The notes under the pieces were generated by a model that was not told where the DNA came from, made no database searches, and saw only the letters and a list, made by a program, of their open reading frames with translations. 64,000 nucleotides of DNA from Rhizopus arrhizus. Its lineage: Eukaryota; Mucoromycota; Mucoromycetes; Mucorales; Rhizopodaceae. This document shows, in pieces, positions 1-12,190 of the stretch. How positions within the stretch are numbered: the first letter of the stretch is position 1; each line of letters opens with the position of its first letter. The stretch spans positions 1,922,001-1,986,000 of the forward strand of contig JAKZZE010000001.1 of NCBI GenBank assembly GCA_024220505.1, given 5' to 3'. Both the position numbers and the translations under genes were made by a program.

Positions 1-3000
1 GTACATCTGGCCATAAGTCTGGACTTAATAAAGACTTCACCAGTTCAATTGTTCTTAAAACAAGTCGCTTATGTATAATATCTGCAGGATTGTAAACACC
101 ACAGGAAAGACGCACAAGATAACCAATTACATTTTCACGCAAAATGACACTTGGTGCATATTCTCGATCGGTCTCATGTGATGCAGCAGACTGAATTCCT
201 TCCATTTGGCCAGGTGAAATTTCCACTTGTACTTTTTTGGTTGGTGATTCCAAGCTATGATGATCAGAAGTGTTGCTCGAATCGTTCATCGAATCTAACT
301 TGCGTTTAGGTGACCGTTTGTCCTCTTCTCCAATCTCTTGCTTTTCTTTCTGCAAATTAATACGCTTTTTTTCCCACTTAATAATCAATTCAGCTAATTC
401 GACTGTGAGTAGCTTGTGTTCGGGCGTGGCATTCTGAAGTAATCCAAGCTTAGGCAAAGTATTGACAATTTGAGGCAAAAAGTGTTCACGGTACTCAAAG
501 AAGAGATCAGAGTGTCTAATCAATAATTGATATACATTGACCATCTGTGAAATACTGTGTGTGTCCTCTACTACCACTTTTCTTGTTAGTCGAATCCAAG
601 TAGGCACACGTTCGTTGTTCTGGGTAACTATACGCTGAGGCAAAACAGGAGCAATGATATCAAGCCCTTGTTTAACCAAGACACGAGCCTCTGATGAATG
701 AGCACGTAGTAAGGCAGCATATATCTGAATTGTAATTTTGCTTGGGGTATCGTAAGCAGCAATGAAATGAGCAATCAAAACGTATGCTGCCTGCTTAATT
801 GTAGCATCTTCTAAGCGCAAGAAATTCCAACCAAATTTGATTACTTCTTTTCGACGATCAGCGAGCAATTGGGGTGCATATTGAACCATAGTGGCAGTCA
901 ACTGCAAAAGCTCAATACAAAGTGAATCCTCTATGTACTGATTGTCTCCAATGGACCCCATTGTCAAATTTGCCCATATTTTCTGGTCAAGTTGCTCCAT
1001 CATAGATACATCAAATATCTTTAGGTATTCATTGTCTTTTGCTACAAAGGTAGCAAGCATTGCTGGATTAATGACTTGACGAAGCAACATAATCTTAAGG
1101 TAAGATGACACATTTTTGTCTGTAAAAAGTTGAAGGAACTTTTCCAATAGACCTCTTTTGATCAAAGGCGACGATTTCAGGGCAACCTCTTCCAAGAAAA
1201 ACTTTTGTAAAAAGGAAAGGTCCATGACCGACTTTTGAGCATAAAGGGCCACAAGATCAAAAATAAGATCAACTTCTTCCACGTTGTTTTTCAAATAACC
1301 TACAAATATCTTAGATAGAGAGAGAAGTCGACGTGCTATTGTAACCGTCTGCTGATTTTCTTCTTTTGGTTGCTGCTGTTCCAATAGAACCTTTTGCTGA
1401 GAATGCCAGAGGTCACGTAAACAGTCAAAAACTTCTTTATGTTCCACCAAATAATTGGGATCATAGTCAACGAGTGATTGAACAACGGCCACACCACAGT
1501 AATGAAGAGCACTGTCAGACTCATGTTTAAATGTTCGGCTGATCAACTCAGAGGACTTGGTAGCAACTTCTTCTCGAAGCCTCAAAGATGTTTCAGTATT
1601 AAGGATATCGACAAATAACTGGAAGTAGCGCGTATCGTTCAGTTTTTCATAAAAGTAATTGACCGTCTCTGTCGGGTATCGATTGAGATATTTGATCAAG
1701 TTAGGTCTAAAGGGGCTTGAGACAGATCGACGCAAGTGACCTTCCATTTCCAGTACAGCAGTTACTAATTCATCTAGAAAAACATAAGCAGCAGCCGGTA
1801 AAAGATGGAATATGTTCAAGATGGCCACAATAATCTTGATCTCATGGTTTTCATTGACAGGTTTGCCTGCGGCTTCCTGTAACACCTGAGGTTCTGCCCA
1901 AAGCTTCATATGATCCAAAAGCTTCTTACCGATTTCGACTTTGAAATAATTCGTCAACAATTCAAGCAAACGAGCCAATCCTTCAAGACCAGCCACACTA
2001 AGCGTTTTGTGGTTGGAGAGTGTAGTCAGGATAGGTCTTAAACCTTGCTGAAGTAACTCTTTTGGTAATTTTTGTGGCTGAGACAGTACTTGCTTTAATC
2101 CTCGGTGTGCTGTTTCAACTACTTCAAGAGATTTGGAATAAAGAGATTTGAAAAAGACTTGAATAATACGCGCTCTGGTATGAATCTGTCTTTGATTAGA
2201 AAAATCCGAGCAAGCGAGAGCAGCAGATAAAAGCTTGATGCATACAATACGTAAGTTCATCAAGGAAGCCGTATTCTTGTACTGCGAACTTCGGCTTGCC
2301 AATGCTTGGTCTTCGGCATCCGCTAAGGCCAGAGCTTCATGCAACAAACGCGTGAGCTCATCATTGAATTCCAAGAAAGGAGGCCGAAGGGTTAGACAGT
2401 AAGTAATGGCATCTATATGACCAATTTGCATAGCAAAGGGTAATGCACGTAAGGGCTTGGCAAAGATTGGCGCAACCAGTCGTTCACGTACTGGTGCCAA
2501 AAGTTCTGTCACCTCATTGCCTGTTAGATCAGCAAGCAGTTGTAAGGAGGATTGAATAGTTTCGCGCACTACACTGTTTGAATTAGATAACTCACTGAGC
2601 AAAAGAGCAATCAGGTTTTGGAATTTTTGCTGCGCCTCAGCCGATTCGCCATCTTCTGGACCGTTACACACCTTGAGTACGTGAGAGAGGGTCTGCGTTG
2701 CTTCTTCAGTGTTGATGTTAGCCATTTCTGGTGCTGCATCCTTGAGGACAAACAAAAGGGATCGAATAAAGTCAAGTTCGTGTTCACGCATCCATTTTGT
2801 GCCCAAGTCCAACTGGGAAGTCATAAATGAAATACCCAAGCAACCTCCGCGCTTCTTAAACCATTCAGGTTTATAACAAGACGAACAAAAATGAGAAGCA
2901 AATACACGGAAGATAGGTAGCTGGTCTACTTTAGAACCAAGTGCAGCAGCAGCGACATTGAAGCAGGCTTGAAGGGCCTCCTCACCTCTTTTACGAACTT

Positions 3001-6000
3001 GAATCTGAGAAGATGAGATTGCTTCCACAATTGCTTCGACAAGAATTGTTGTATTTAGATGCTGTGCAGATAATCTTTCGTCCATCATGTTAGCTAAGGG
3101 TTTTCTTCCATTTTCCCTAGCCTCAATTGCTTCACCAATGTGTAGTAAAACAAAGTGACGACAAATGTTGAGAAAAAATGTCCAGGCATCTTCGGATAGA
3201 CTATCTATGATTGAGGCTCTCATGATTGAGACCAGAATTGGGCGGAGGGCCTCTTCCTGAGCAATACGTTTAGAGACGTATTTAGTGTAGCCGTTTCCGG
3301 CAAGACGCTTGGGTTTCATGCCATTAACAGATAAGGTATTACCGACTACAGAGTTTCCATCATCCACTTGAGTTCTCCCTGTACTTTCAACAATAGATAG
3401 ATTGGTTGCTGGAGAGCTAGTTACTTGAGAGGCATTTTCTTCCTCTGATCTGTTGATGAACTGCTCCTTTACCCTGCGATACAATGATTCAGTCAAATCG
3501 TCTGGTCCACTATCTAATTCAAGCATCAGAATCAGATGCGACTTCAAAAAACTGTAGGCGTGCTTTCTATAGATTGTGTCTACATTGGATGATTTAAGTG
3601 TCTCAATCGCAATTTCCAAACATTTATCTAATGAAAGCGTATGAGGCGTTGAGTCATGGTCAAAGAAGATTTCAATTGTTGCTCCGCTTTCAATTCGAGC
3701 ATTGAATCCAAGTTTAGGAGGACTCTTCAACATACGACGGTTACGACCACCTAATTTGCCTAAGATTCGCATTGCGGCATGACTATGTTGCTGGTTATAA
3801 GGTAATGGCTTAAGATGCTTCCAAAGAGCATCCATCAGTTCGGTCATAACAGGGGCCATAATGTGATCCAGAAATTCAGGATTCAAGTTATCATTACACA
3901 ACTCCATTGTACGCAACCCTTGAGAAACAAGGTCTTGATCAGCCTGCAAAGCAGTTACAAGCGGTCGCATTAAAAATGGCAGATAAGGCAGCAGTGTACT
4001 TAGTCGGACAGGTACAGCCAAACAAAGCTCAACGAATAGGTTACGCATTTCAGTCTTGTGAGCAAGAGAAATGAGAGCATTCAAATTTTCTAGAATAGCT
4101 TGAAGGAGTGGCGAAACCTCCTTATAGAGCATTTCAAATCGGCCACCACCAATACTCTTGAACAAGGATCTTAAGAGCAAAAAATAGTTAGCAGGTTCCT
4201 TGGCCTTTGAAGCCAATTTAAAGCAAGACATAACCAAATTAGCCAAATACGGTTGGAGGATAGTCTCATTTGAATCTGGAAAGACATTGACAGCCATAAA
4301 GGTCAAACGGAACAAATAGAGCATCACTGCTGAATGATGGAGGTTACCTTCACCTAATTCTTGTATCTTGTCAACCAAGAACTTGAGCAAAATGCCAGCA
4401 AAGCCTTGCGTCGTTACCTCATTGACCAAAAAGAATTGTGATAGGTGAAGTAGGGAAGGATTGATGAGCATTCTTTCAAAAAAGAAATCAATTTGTGAAG
4501 CAAAGAGCTCTTGAAAGACAGCGGGTTCTAAAATAGTAAAGACTATAGGGAAGGTATCCAACAATTCCTTTTCACCATTTTGTTGAATGGCCAGTTTGAG
4601 ACAGCTCTCAATTGACCCTATTGTCCAATTATCCTTTGTCTTTTCTTCTTCTGGAGGGGAATAATCAGGATAAGAACCATCTGCAGCGTAATTATCAACA
4701 TTGTAATATTCAAAGCATTGAAGACCTTCTCTAAAAAGTCTTACAAAAAGTTGAATGTCATCATAAGAGAAGTTTCTGGCAAAGGAAGAGTAACCAGGAA
4801 TATCCTGACCCAATGGTGGTGGTGGGTTACAATGACGAAGTCCAATAAACAAAGGCTTCAAACCAACTGCCAAGTTTTTAAACAGAAATCGACCGTCTTT
4901 GATGCCATCCTGTGCAGCTTCAGGAATATAAACGCCTGTGTGAATGGATCTGGCTTTATCAAAATCAAAGTCCAAGTCATCATCTTGTTCCATAGCCGAT
5001 ACAGAGGTATCCTCCACAGTGCTGTATTTTTTCTTTTTGTATTGTTTGACACAAGCGTTAAATTGTATATTCAGTGCTTCAAACTTGTTGGCAAATGCAT
5101 CCAATATACGTATCAAAAGTGCTCTTCCCTGAACTTTATCCTCAATCTTCATGATACAGTCAATTAGATTTAACAGTAGCTTGCCGCACATGGTCTGAAT
5201 GCTAGGTGCTAGCGTTGGATCATGCAGATTACGCGAGTAGATGTATATAGTGCGAGAAATTTGTGCTGGAGTGAGTTCTGCTCGAATATGATGAACTAAA
5301 TCTGCAAGCATGCTGTAGGCTAATGGTCTATGTTGTGCAATATTTTTTTTAAAAGTGTCTTCTTTTAAATATTCCTTTTTTTTTTTTTTTTACCTTAGCG
5401 TATCATGAGCTGTAACACCAGTTCCAATCAACACACTTTCATTTAAAAGCAAATCTATCTTTGGTACAAATGCAGTTCTAAAATCTGTTGAAAGTATGTG
5501 TCGTGTGGCTACAAGTAATTCTTTTCTTGTGGCGGATGATTCAGGAGGACATTCCCTAAGAAGACGCAGAACAAATTCTGGAATCTGATTATGATAAGGT
5601 CGTAGCAAGCTGGTGTAACTTCGTAAGATGTAGGCCAAAAATGACATTGTTTTCACTTGAGCTACAATGAATTCATTATAAAGATGTTTTTGTTTGATGG
5701 CTGGACTGACACCAATAAATATTTCGCCTCGGGCTGCTGCTGCATTGGAGGCCTCCATTTGCGGTGCTGCTTGTAAACAAAGAGTCTAACAATTCTTAAT
5801 TAAAAACTATATATGAATATTTTTATCTCGTCTTACCTGAAATATAAGTGGAACAAACTTCATAATATTATCGGCTGCAGATCTTCTATAAGATTGGAAG
5901 AGTAACACGACGATAATCGGGCACTCAGTCAATACTTTAAAACTAAACATGCTTTTAGGTAGTATTTTTGATGGTGCATCAGGGATATCTGCCGCAGGAG

Positions 6001-6712
6001 ACATTGGCCTTGGAGAAGCAACTGAAGAAGGCTAAATAAATGAGATTAGCATTATCCGTTAAATAAAAAAATTAACGTTTACAGTTGAAATTTGGTCAGG
6101 ATTATCGAACGCTTCTTTAACGGTAGATTCCATATTTTGAAATATCTCTTGAACAATATCCAAGAATGGCTGAACTTGATCTTCTAATACGTGCCGAAAT
6201 GAACGATGTAAATCAATGATGATTTTAACACAAACAACTGCATTATCTTCATTCTCCACGCGTAAAATCTTCATTAGAGTTCTGCATAATTCTGGAACGT
6301 ATTCTTTTAAAGCTTCAGTTTGTGGCAGTCGATATATTATTTCAAGAATGATATTTCTTAATTTCTAATATAAATTCATTATTAAAAAGATAAAATAAGT
6401 TCATAGTGCTGTATGTGCTTTTTTTATTATTATTGTTTACTTGTTCTGGCGCATTGCTAATAAATACAGGTGGTTCGTTCTGCAAAATGTCGAGAAAAAG
6501 AGATAAAAGTGTAGATAAAAATTTCGGATATTCTGAAGTTTGAAACACTTCTACTTGATCTCTAAGCTCATTGGCAATAGTAACTTTTAAACCAATGGCT
6601 GTTTTAAAAAAGGAAAGAATAAATTAGGCTGTACAATCAATGTTGAGAAAAAGTCGTGAATACCTAGATCAGGATCGCTTAGTCTGTGAGCATAAATTTG
6701 CAAGGTAGTCAT
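1..6712 (-). CDS. TRA1: Tra1/TRRAP, SAGA and NuA4 scaffold (5' two thirds; runs off left edge)
   Basis: Tra1 is the giant pseudokinase scaffold that lets activators recruit the SAGA and NuA4 acetyltransferase complexes in the nucleus. Six exons can be joined in one frame: 6712-6664, 6598-6441, 6364-6083, 6031-5837, 5785-5394 and 5327 to below 1, giving about 2134 residues. Every junction is GT..AG with matching phase. The start is the ATG opening MTTLQIYAHRL. Family signatures include an N-terminal HEAT segment reading EQ|KLRNIILEI across a splice and the stretch FIVAQVKTMSFLAYILRSY. The intron at 5393-5328 rejoins HDTLR to PLAYSMLADLVHHIR. The last visible residues (LVKSLLSPDLWPDV) are still in frame. 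The FAT and PI3K-like domains would lie outside the window. Family proteins are about 3700 residues, so this fits an intact gene. The short ORFs on the opposite strand here are shadows. Confidence 0.93.
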
Positions 6713-6849
6713 TGGGTTATATAATATAATTCAAGTTGAAGAGGCTGGTTAGTTTACAACCTTATATAGAAATATGCTTCCTTCTTCTTCTTTTTTTTTT
6801 AGTAAAAAAAAAATGTTATATACAATAGAAAATATAAAATATAAAATGA

Positions 6850-6850
<1 letters not shown>

Positions 6851-6880
<30 letters not shown>

Positions 6881-6918
6881 AGAGCACAAAAAAAAAAAAA
6901 AAAAAAAATGAAAAAAAA
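6851..6918. repeat. Compound poly-A tract
   Basis: A 28-nt run of A at 6851-6878 is followed by a short mixed spacer and two further A runs up to 6918. It lies about 140 nt upstream of the TRA1 start, within its presumed promoter. A nucleosome-excluding role is possible but only inferred. Confidence 0.85.
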
Positions 6919-7282
6919 TAGAGCTGCGATTCTTTTTTAAATGTTATTGGTTGTTAATACGCGTTTCTAATTATAGCTGTCACGAAAGCCAAAGCTCAAG
7001 TTAAGTGCATTGTATAAAAAGCTTATCTTGTTAAATGCTCTCGATTTCTCATTAAACTAACGATTTTAATGCTTTATATAAGCTACAAACATAAACTTGA
7101 TTGGGATACGAAGGAAGAAAAAATGCAATAAAGAAAACCCAGCATCTAAAACCATTTACTAAGTCTTGTTTGAGAGAAAGCAACATAAAGAGGCACGAGC
7201 ATGTATAAAAATAAATAAACGACATATAGTAAAAGAAGACCAAAAAGTCTATTTGGAGAAGGCTTTAGAGTGATAACCTTTT

Positions 7283-7290
7283 AGAACATG

Positions 7291-7322
<32 letters not shown>

Positions 7323-7340
7323 GTAGATAGAACATGAACT
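7283..7340. repeat. Poly-T tract (29 nt) bracketed by 12-bp direct repeats
   Basis: The 12-mer agaacatgaact occurs at 7283-7294 and again at 7329-7340. Between the copies there is only a run of about 28 T and gtagat. This is the shape of a target-site duplication around a tiny poly-A-tailed retro-insertion in minus orientation. A local slippage duplication is the alternative. Confidence 0.6.
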
Positions 7341-8349
7341 ACTTACACCGAGATAATTTTGATCTTAAAATTACACAAAAAACCTCCCAAGAGGCTTGAA
7401 GTCAATGTTTGAAAAATTCTACTAATAGAAGCATAGTTAAATGCATTGCGACTGTCTAGAGATTAATCTTAAAAGTATGTGAAGTGAGTATAATTAAAAA
7501 CACCAAATGAACATTGATATTCATCAGAAAAATATATCCAGTATCTTTCAAATATATAAAAGCAATTGGCAAGTACAATCAAAGAAGAGTCAATCCTTGA
7601 AAGAACGATAAAAAAACTAAACGACATCAAGAAAGTATAAAATATAGACTCAATATAGTCATTGCTCATTCCACTAGATGCAACGTGTTAAGTCTCAAAC
7701 TAATAAATTATTAAATGCTTATATTATGAAATGCATTCAATCCATATACCACAGTAAGGGATGATATAAGTTTATTACTCAATGTAAGTCAAAAAGCGCA
7801 CGTTTCAGTTTGATGGATTATCACACACGCATGCATTCTAAATTAAAACTATTTCTTGACAATTACATTTGGCAAGATTATAGAAAAGCAGACATGCTGG
7901 AGTTTTATTATAGCCTTGTTAAAAATACATTCGATGTGTACTGAACGTGTTTTTTACATGGATTATATGTGACCAATTTAGAATTTGTATGTATATAATA
8001 CCTACCCTAAAGCCTATGTAAGTACAAGACTCATGTTATAAATATTCAGCCACATATACTCTTATTCTGAAAACATAATTATAAAGCTTCTTCTGTTTCC
8101 CTTTCATGAGTCTTTAAGGAACCATACAAAATCTTTTGCTTACTTATTCATTGATTTGGATTCAAGGGGCCCTTGGCATATACATCAAGACATGCAAAGA
8201 TTTTATATCTTTGGGTCCAAGCTTAAAGCTTTCTACACAAAAAAGCACCTTTGGCTAAATGAATGTCCGTTTTTATTTATCCAATTTCTTGATTATATAA
8301 AATAAACTAGAAGTTCTAAAGAAAAACACTCTCAGGATAACGAAGTGGT

Positions 8350-9086
8350 TTATCGAGAGGCGGTTATAACCATGTCTTGATCATTTACTTCCCCTTCTCT
8401 TAGTTTTCTCAAAGTGACACTTATTCTTGTTCCTCTTTCAATAAAATCACCATCGATTTCGTCGAATAATCTTTCTTCAATCCCATGTTCCCACTTGTAC
8501 CTTGAATCTTCTGATAATGCTAGGATGTCTCCAGGACGTAGTAATATATCATGACGAATGCTATTCTCATCATTATTGCCCTTTTTATATGATAAAGATG
8601 TCTTGTTTGCAGGTTTCATGGTCATGACACAAGAAGATAACAATGAAATAATTAATATACCATCATCAAACCTAATTGGAGGCAAATTTAATAGAAAGAA
8701 AGAGGGCAAAATCATAAAAAAAAAAACCTTAACAAATCCACATGACTCACAATACCTTCGCCTTTTTGATATAAATTTAAGATAGCTTGATCAAATAGTT
8801 GCTTTCTGTTCATTATTTTTTCCACAAATATACTTGGGTAAGTTTGTTTGATAAATGTCTCAATCCAACTAATATAAGGTGGTAGCCTGCCAAAGCACAT
8901 GGCTTGATTAATATTTTCAGCTCCTGCAAAATAGCCATCCTTTATAATCTCATGTACTATTGTCATCTGTTGCTCATGAGAAAGTGCTTGGCGAATCAGT
9001 TTTAAACCAGGAATCTCGGGTACAGTAATTATATTCTCTTCTTCTTCTTCTTCTTCGCCAAAGAGCTCCTTCCATTCATTTTGCAT
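8350..9086 (-). CDS. AlkB-like 2-oxoglutarate/Fe(II) dioxygenase
   Basis: Predicted AlkB-family oxygenase, which oxidatively demethylates nucleic acids or proteins using Fe(II) and 2-oxoglutarate. Two exons (9086-8728 and 8671-8350) join in phase to give 226 residues. The intron (8727-8672) interrupts the iron site, so neither ORF alone looks complete. Visible iron ligands are H115 and D117 in SHVDLL and the distal H182 in YKWEHGI. The 2-oxoglutarate-binding arginines are R202 and R208 in RISVTLR. The distal segment PGDILALSEDSRYKWEHGI resembles the ALKBH8-type AlkB domain, but there is no RRM or methyltransferase domain. An acidic stretch of seven Glu lies at residues 11-17. The substrate cannot be read from the sequence. 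The start lies 4 nt from the start of a divergent small gene. Confidence 0.82.
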
Positions 9087-9090
9087 TGCA

Positions 9091-9401
9091 ATGCAGAGTC
9101 AAAAAAAAAAAGACAAACCAAAACAAGTGGTTGTTGGGCGTGAATACTCTCCAGCTTTTAAAAACCAGTTCATTGACCGTTCGGACTCTTACAAAAGAAT
9201 CTTAGTCGTCTTGTCGCAAACGAAATCGAGAATTAAGATCACACTGTGTCTAGACGAATCGTTCAATGAGCTTTGGTTAGTAATGATAGATACATTGACT
9301 TATTTACGAGGCAAATCAGCACAACGTTTCCTCAATTGTCAAACCCACCAAATGAACAGCGTATACGGGTTTACAAGCGTACAATAGAAGCGCATTCTTG
9401 A
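9091..9401 (+). CDS. Small two-exon gene of unknown function (88 aa)
   Basis: Exons 9091-9275 and 9320-9401 join at a GT..AG intron (44 nt) in matching phase. The second exon then stays open to a TGA, ending RVYKRTIEAHS. The unspliced frame continues for about 30 more codons with a less protein-like composition, which is why I prefer the spliced model. The product is small, basic at the N-terminus (QKKKDKPKQ) and has a beta-strand-like middle segment (YKRILVVLSQ, RIKITLCLDE). I do not recognise the family. It starts 4 nt from the divergent AlkB-like gene, so the two 5' leaders must overlap the opposite coding region or be extremely short. A spurious ORF is possible. Confidence 0.42.
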
Positions 9402-10941
9402 GAAGATAAAAAGATCTTTGTCTTTGGTCTGATTTGTAGCTGTCATCATGTTTTACCATCAAACTTTGATCTTTTGCTCAAGTATCATCTTAAGTACAAT
9501 CCTACCGTATTTTGTCAGAGGGTTTTTTGCTTTCTAAACCTTAGCAAAAATGACCTTCGTAGTGAACTCACTTTGCTCGTATATTTCATTATTAAAAGAA
9601 TCAAATGGATAAGTAAATATTATTAGATCAATATATGTTGAGGAATCTAATAAAGAATAAGGATAAGCATGTTATTATTTTCTTTCTCTCTAAAATGCAT
9701 ACCTATAGCATGCATATATGAAACATCACTGGCAATGCTCCTTTTCAGCGAATGAGTGCGCGTTTCATCATAGTTAATATTAAACACAATTTACTTATAT
9801 AAATGTTTGGTCTTTCTAGATATTGTGTATTATTCATTTTGGCTGTCTGATGCATGAATTGCAAATAAACAGAAAGTTCATTGACTAGTGGCATGTTTTT
9901 GTGATAAATATATCTTTAAAAAATGTGTTTAAATTTGTAGGTGGGAAACAAATTAGTTAATCATGAAAATAAGAGCATTTTTTACAAAATATTATTAAAG
10001 ATTTATAAGCACACGACATAATCTTTACTCTTTTTTTTCTTTACAGCATGAAATTGAATAGCATAAGTTTATAAAGTTTCATTTCGTCTCATATTGTTCT
10101 CATTGTCAACAGTATTTCAAGATGGGAAAGTTAAATTTTACGCCGCTATCTAATGTAGCCATTAAATCGATAGTAGAAAAAGACCATATTAATTATTCAT
10201 TTAAAGCGTCTTCATTTTTCTTTGACTTTCATGAATAAGTTAGACATATATGAAGCCACAATGAAGGTCTTTGCTTCGTTGTATAAAATACAATAGATGC
10301 TTTGTGCTTCAGGTGTTGGTTTGCTAATACAAAGATAGAAATAGGGACCAAATACACGCGTATATGCATACTTTTCTTATTAATACATTATTCCATAATT
10401 ATTTATACGAATAATGGTATTTATTCTATTGTTTGTTTTACTAAACACTTTATTATCTACAGGAAAACAGTATATTATAAGCTTACTTCATTTAAACCAA
10501 TCAGTTTTAAAAGATCAGCAAAACATAAGTCATATTCAATGAGGACTATATTGTTTGCTAGTTTTTTTTTCTTGTAAATATATACAATGTATGTATCTAT
10601 CATGCACTACTGCTTAAAAAGTTTTTTGATAGCAAAGTTGAAAAGTGTAATAAAATCAAGTTTCATCAATAATTTGAAGTCCGAAATACAATGCGTTGTA
10701 TAACTTTTTTTTCTCTTTGCTCTTTCATAAAAATAAGTTTAATAAAATGAAATTATTTGTTTGAACAAGAATAAGAGAAGCTGTTAAAAATAAAGCTAGC
10801 AAAATAAAAAATAAATAAAGACATGTAAAAAAGAAAGTAGTTGTTTTATAAAAAAATAATTCGGAAGATTTCTTTTTTTATCACCCCTTTTTCTTTCTCT
10901 TTTTTTGTTTTTTCCTTTTTTTCTCCCTTTTTATATCATAA
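9402..10941. other. Intergenic, no supported gene
   Basis: This is 1.5 kb of AT-rich DNA. A 91-codon open frame at 10302-10577 translates to a Phe/Ile/Tyr-rich sequence typical of AT-rich noise and is not called. The last 75 nt are the pyrimidine-rich leader of the next gene. Confidence 0.65.
10868..10935 (+). promoter_or_regulatory. Pyrimidine-rich tract upstream of the METTL21-like start
   Basis: An almost pure C/T stretch ends 6 nt before the ATG at 10942. Such CT blocks next to the start are common core-promoter or transcription-start features in fungi. The role here is inferred from position and composition only. Confidence 0.4.
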
Positions 10942-12144
10942 ATGAAAGCTGTCAGTATAAATTGTGTTGAACCAAGTTCCATCTTTTTTGATGATTTGTT
11001 TTCAAAATCTCTTTATACAAATTCAAATTTATCACGCATTGTATTACATAGACCTATTCGTCAAACAATTCGTTGTGGTGACTGGAATCGAATTGATTTA
11101 AGGTTAATGACCGAGATGGGGTTGCCTGTGGATTCACATTATTATGCAATTGGTATATCGGCTACTTTACTTGTTAAGCAGTCTGGCTGTTATACAAGCT
11201 TAGGTCAAATCGAATCACGTCCTATTCTTACAGACGCATGGGAACCAGAGATAGGGCAGTTAAAAGGGTTTGAGGCACACACCAGTTTGGGTGGATTAGA
11301 ATATAAGGTAGAAGGAATAGATCAACCTTTCTTTATTATCCTTCAATCATCGGATAATACAAGTATCTTGCCTCTTTGTGTGGGCCCCATTCGGATTAAA
11401 GATCAATCCTCATTAGATAACCAAGGATGGCATTTTGAAAGTTTAGAACAACAAAGGCAACAATATCGTGCTCTCAAAATCAACGGAGAACAAACCAAAT
11501 ATTTTCTTATTAAAGAACAGTGGGAAGATGGCACACCTGGAAAGATATGGGACTCTGCTTTGGTGATGGTTGATTTAATGATGAACAATTATGATTTACT
11601 GTTAGGGAAACGTATACTGGATCTAAGCGCAGGTACAGGATACATTGGTCTCTCAATCGCTCAGTTATTTCAATCCATGTTGACAACAGAAGAAAATCGA
11701 CCTTCGGTGACCTTAAGTGATATTCCAGAAGCATTGGATTTAATAAAGGCGAATCAATTGCTGAATGGTATTGAATCAAGCGATTACTTAAAGATTGAAC
11801 CATTGTATTGGGGAAACTTGCAAGATGCAGAAAATTTACTAAGGAAACAAACAGGAAACGTACTTGATATTATTATTGCTTCAGATATTATTTATAGAAG
11901 AAATGATTTTGTAAATATAATTTCAACATTTCAACAACTGTGTACACAGGATACAGTCATTTATATGGGACACAAGAAAAGAGGACTTAAACCGCATGAA
12001 GAAAAAGTATTCTTTGATCTTTGTAAAAGATATTTTACTATAACACCTTTAAATTATCATTTAAACAGAACCAATGTCAACTTATATAAAATGCAATTAA
12101 TAAGGAAGAAGAAGTGGCTGTATTTGAAAAAATGGGACAAATAA
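10942..12144 (+). CDS. METTL21/FAM86-type (family 16) protein methyltransferase
   Basis: Single-exon gene of 400 residues. The C-terminal half is a class I SAM-dependent methyltransferase of the METTL21-like 'methyltransferase 16' group, which mostly methylates protein lysines. SAM motif I is ILDLSAGTGYIGL (about residues 228-240). An acidic residue at the end of beta-2 lies in VTLSDIPEAL, and the group's post-II signature is IIIASDIIYRRNDF (about 311-324). Upstream of it, EQWEDGTPGKIWDSALVMVDLM matches the usual pre-motif W.G.VWD..L. The N-terminal ~180 residues are a family-typical extension I cannot assign to a domain. The substrate is not predictable from the sequence. SNF4 starts only 46 nt after the stop on the same strand. 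Confidence 0.8.
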   Translation: MKAVSINCVEPSSIFFDDLFSKSLYTNSNLSRIVLHRPIRQTIRCGDWNRIDLRLMTEMGLPVDSHYYAIGISATLLVKQSGCYTSLGQIESRPILTDAWEPEIGQLKGFEAHTSLGGLEYKVEGIDQPFFIILQSSDNTSILPLCVGPIRIKDQSSLDNQGWHFESLEQQRQQYRALKINGEQTKYFLIKEQWEDGTPGKIWDSALVMVDLMMNNYDLLLGKRILDLSAGTGYIGLSIAQLFQSMLTTEENRPSVTLSDIPEALDLIKANQLLNGIESSDYLKIEPLYWGNLQDAENLLRKQTGNVLDIIIASDIIYRRNDFVNIISTFQQLCTQDTVIYMGHKKRGLKPHEEKVFFDLCKRYFTITPLNYHLNRTNVNLYKMQLIRKKKWLYLKKWDK

Positions 12145-12190
12145 AACATAAACATTCATTAATTTATATCTTCTTTCTTTCACTTTTATA

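Larger units (their letters stand above)
6713..8349. other. Intergenic, no supported gene
   Basis: This 1.6 kb stretch between TRA1 and the AlkB-like gene is very AT-rich. It contains only short open frames with low-complexity, hydrophobic translations and no recognisable domain. It holds the two homopolymer features listed separately. Confidence 0.7.

Noticed and set aside
4718..5167. 149-codon plus-strand open frame
   Set aside because: It lies wholly inside a TRA1 exon read on the opposite strand; the minus frame carries the conserved protein.
10302..10577. 91-codon plus-strand open frame
   Set aside because: Composition is Phe/Ile/Tyr/Lys noise typical of AT-rich DNA, with no motif and no splice continuation.
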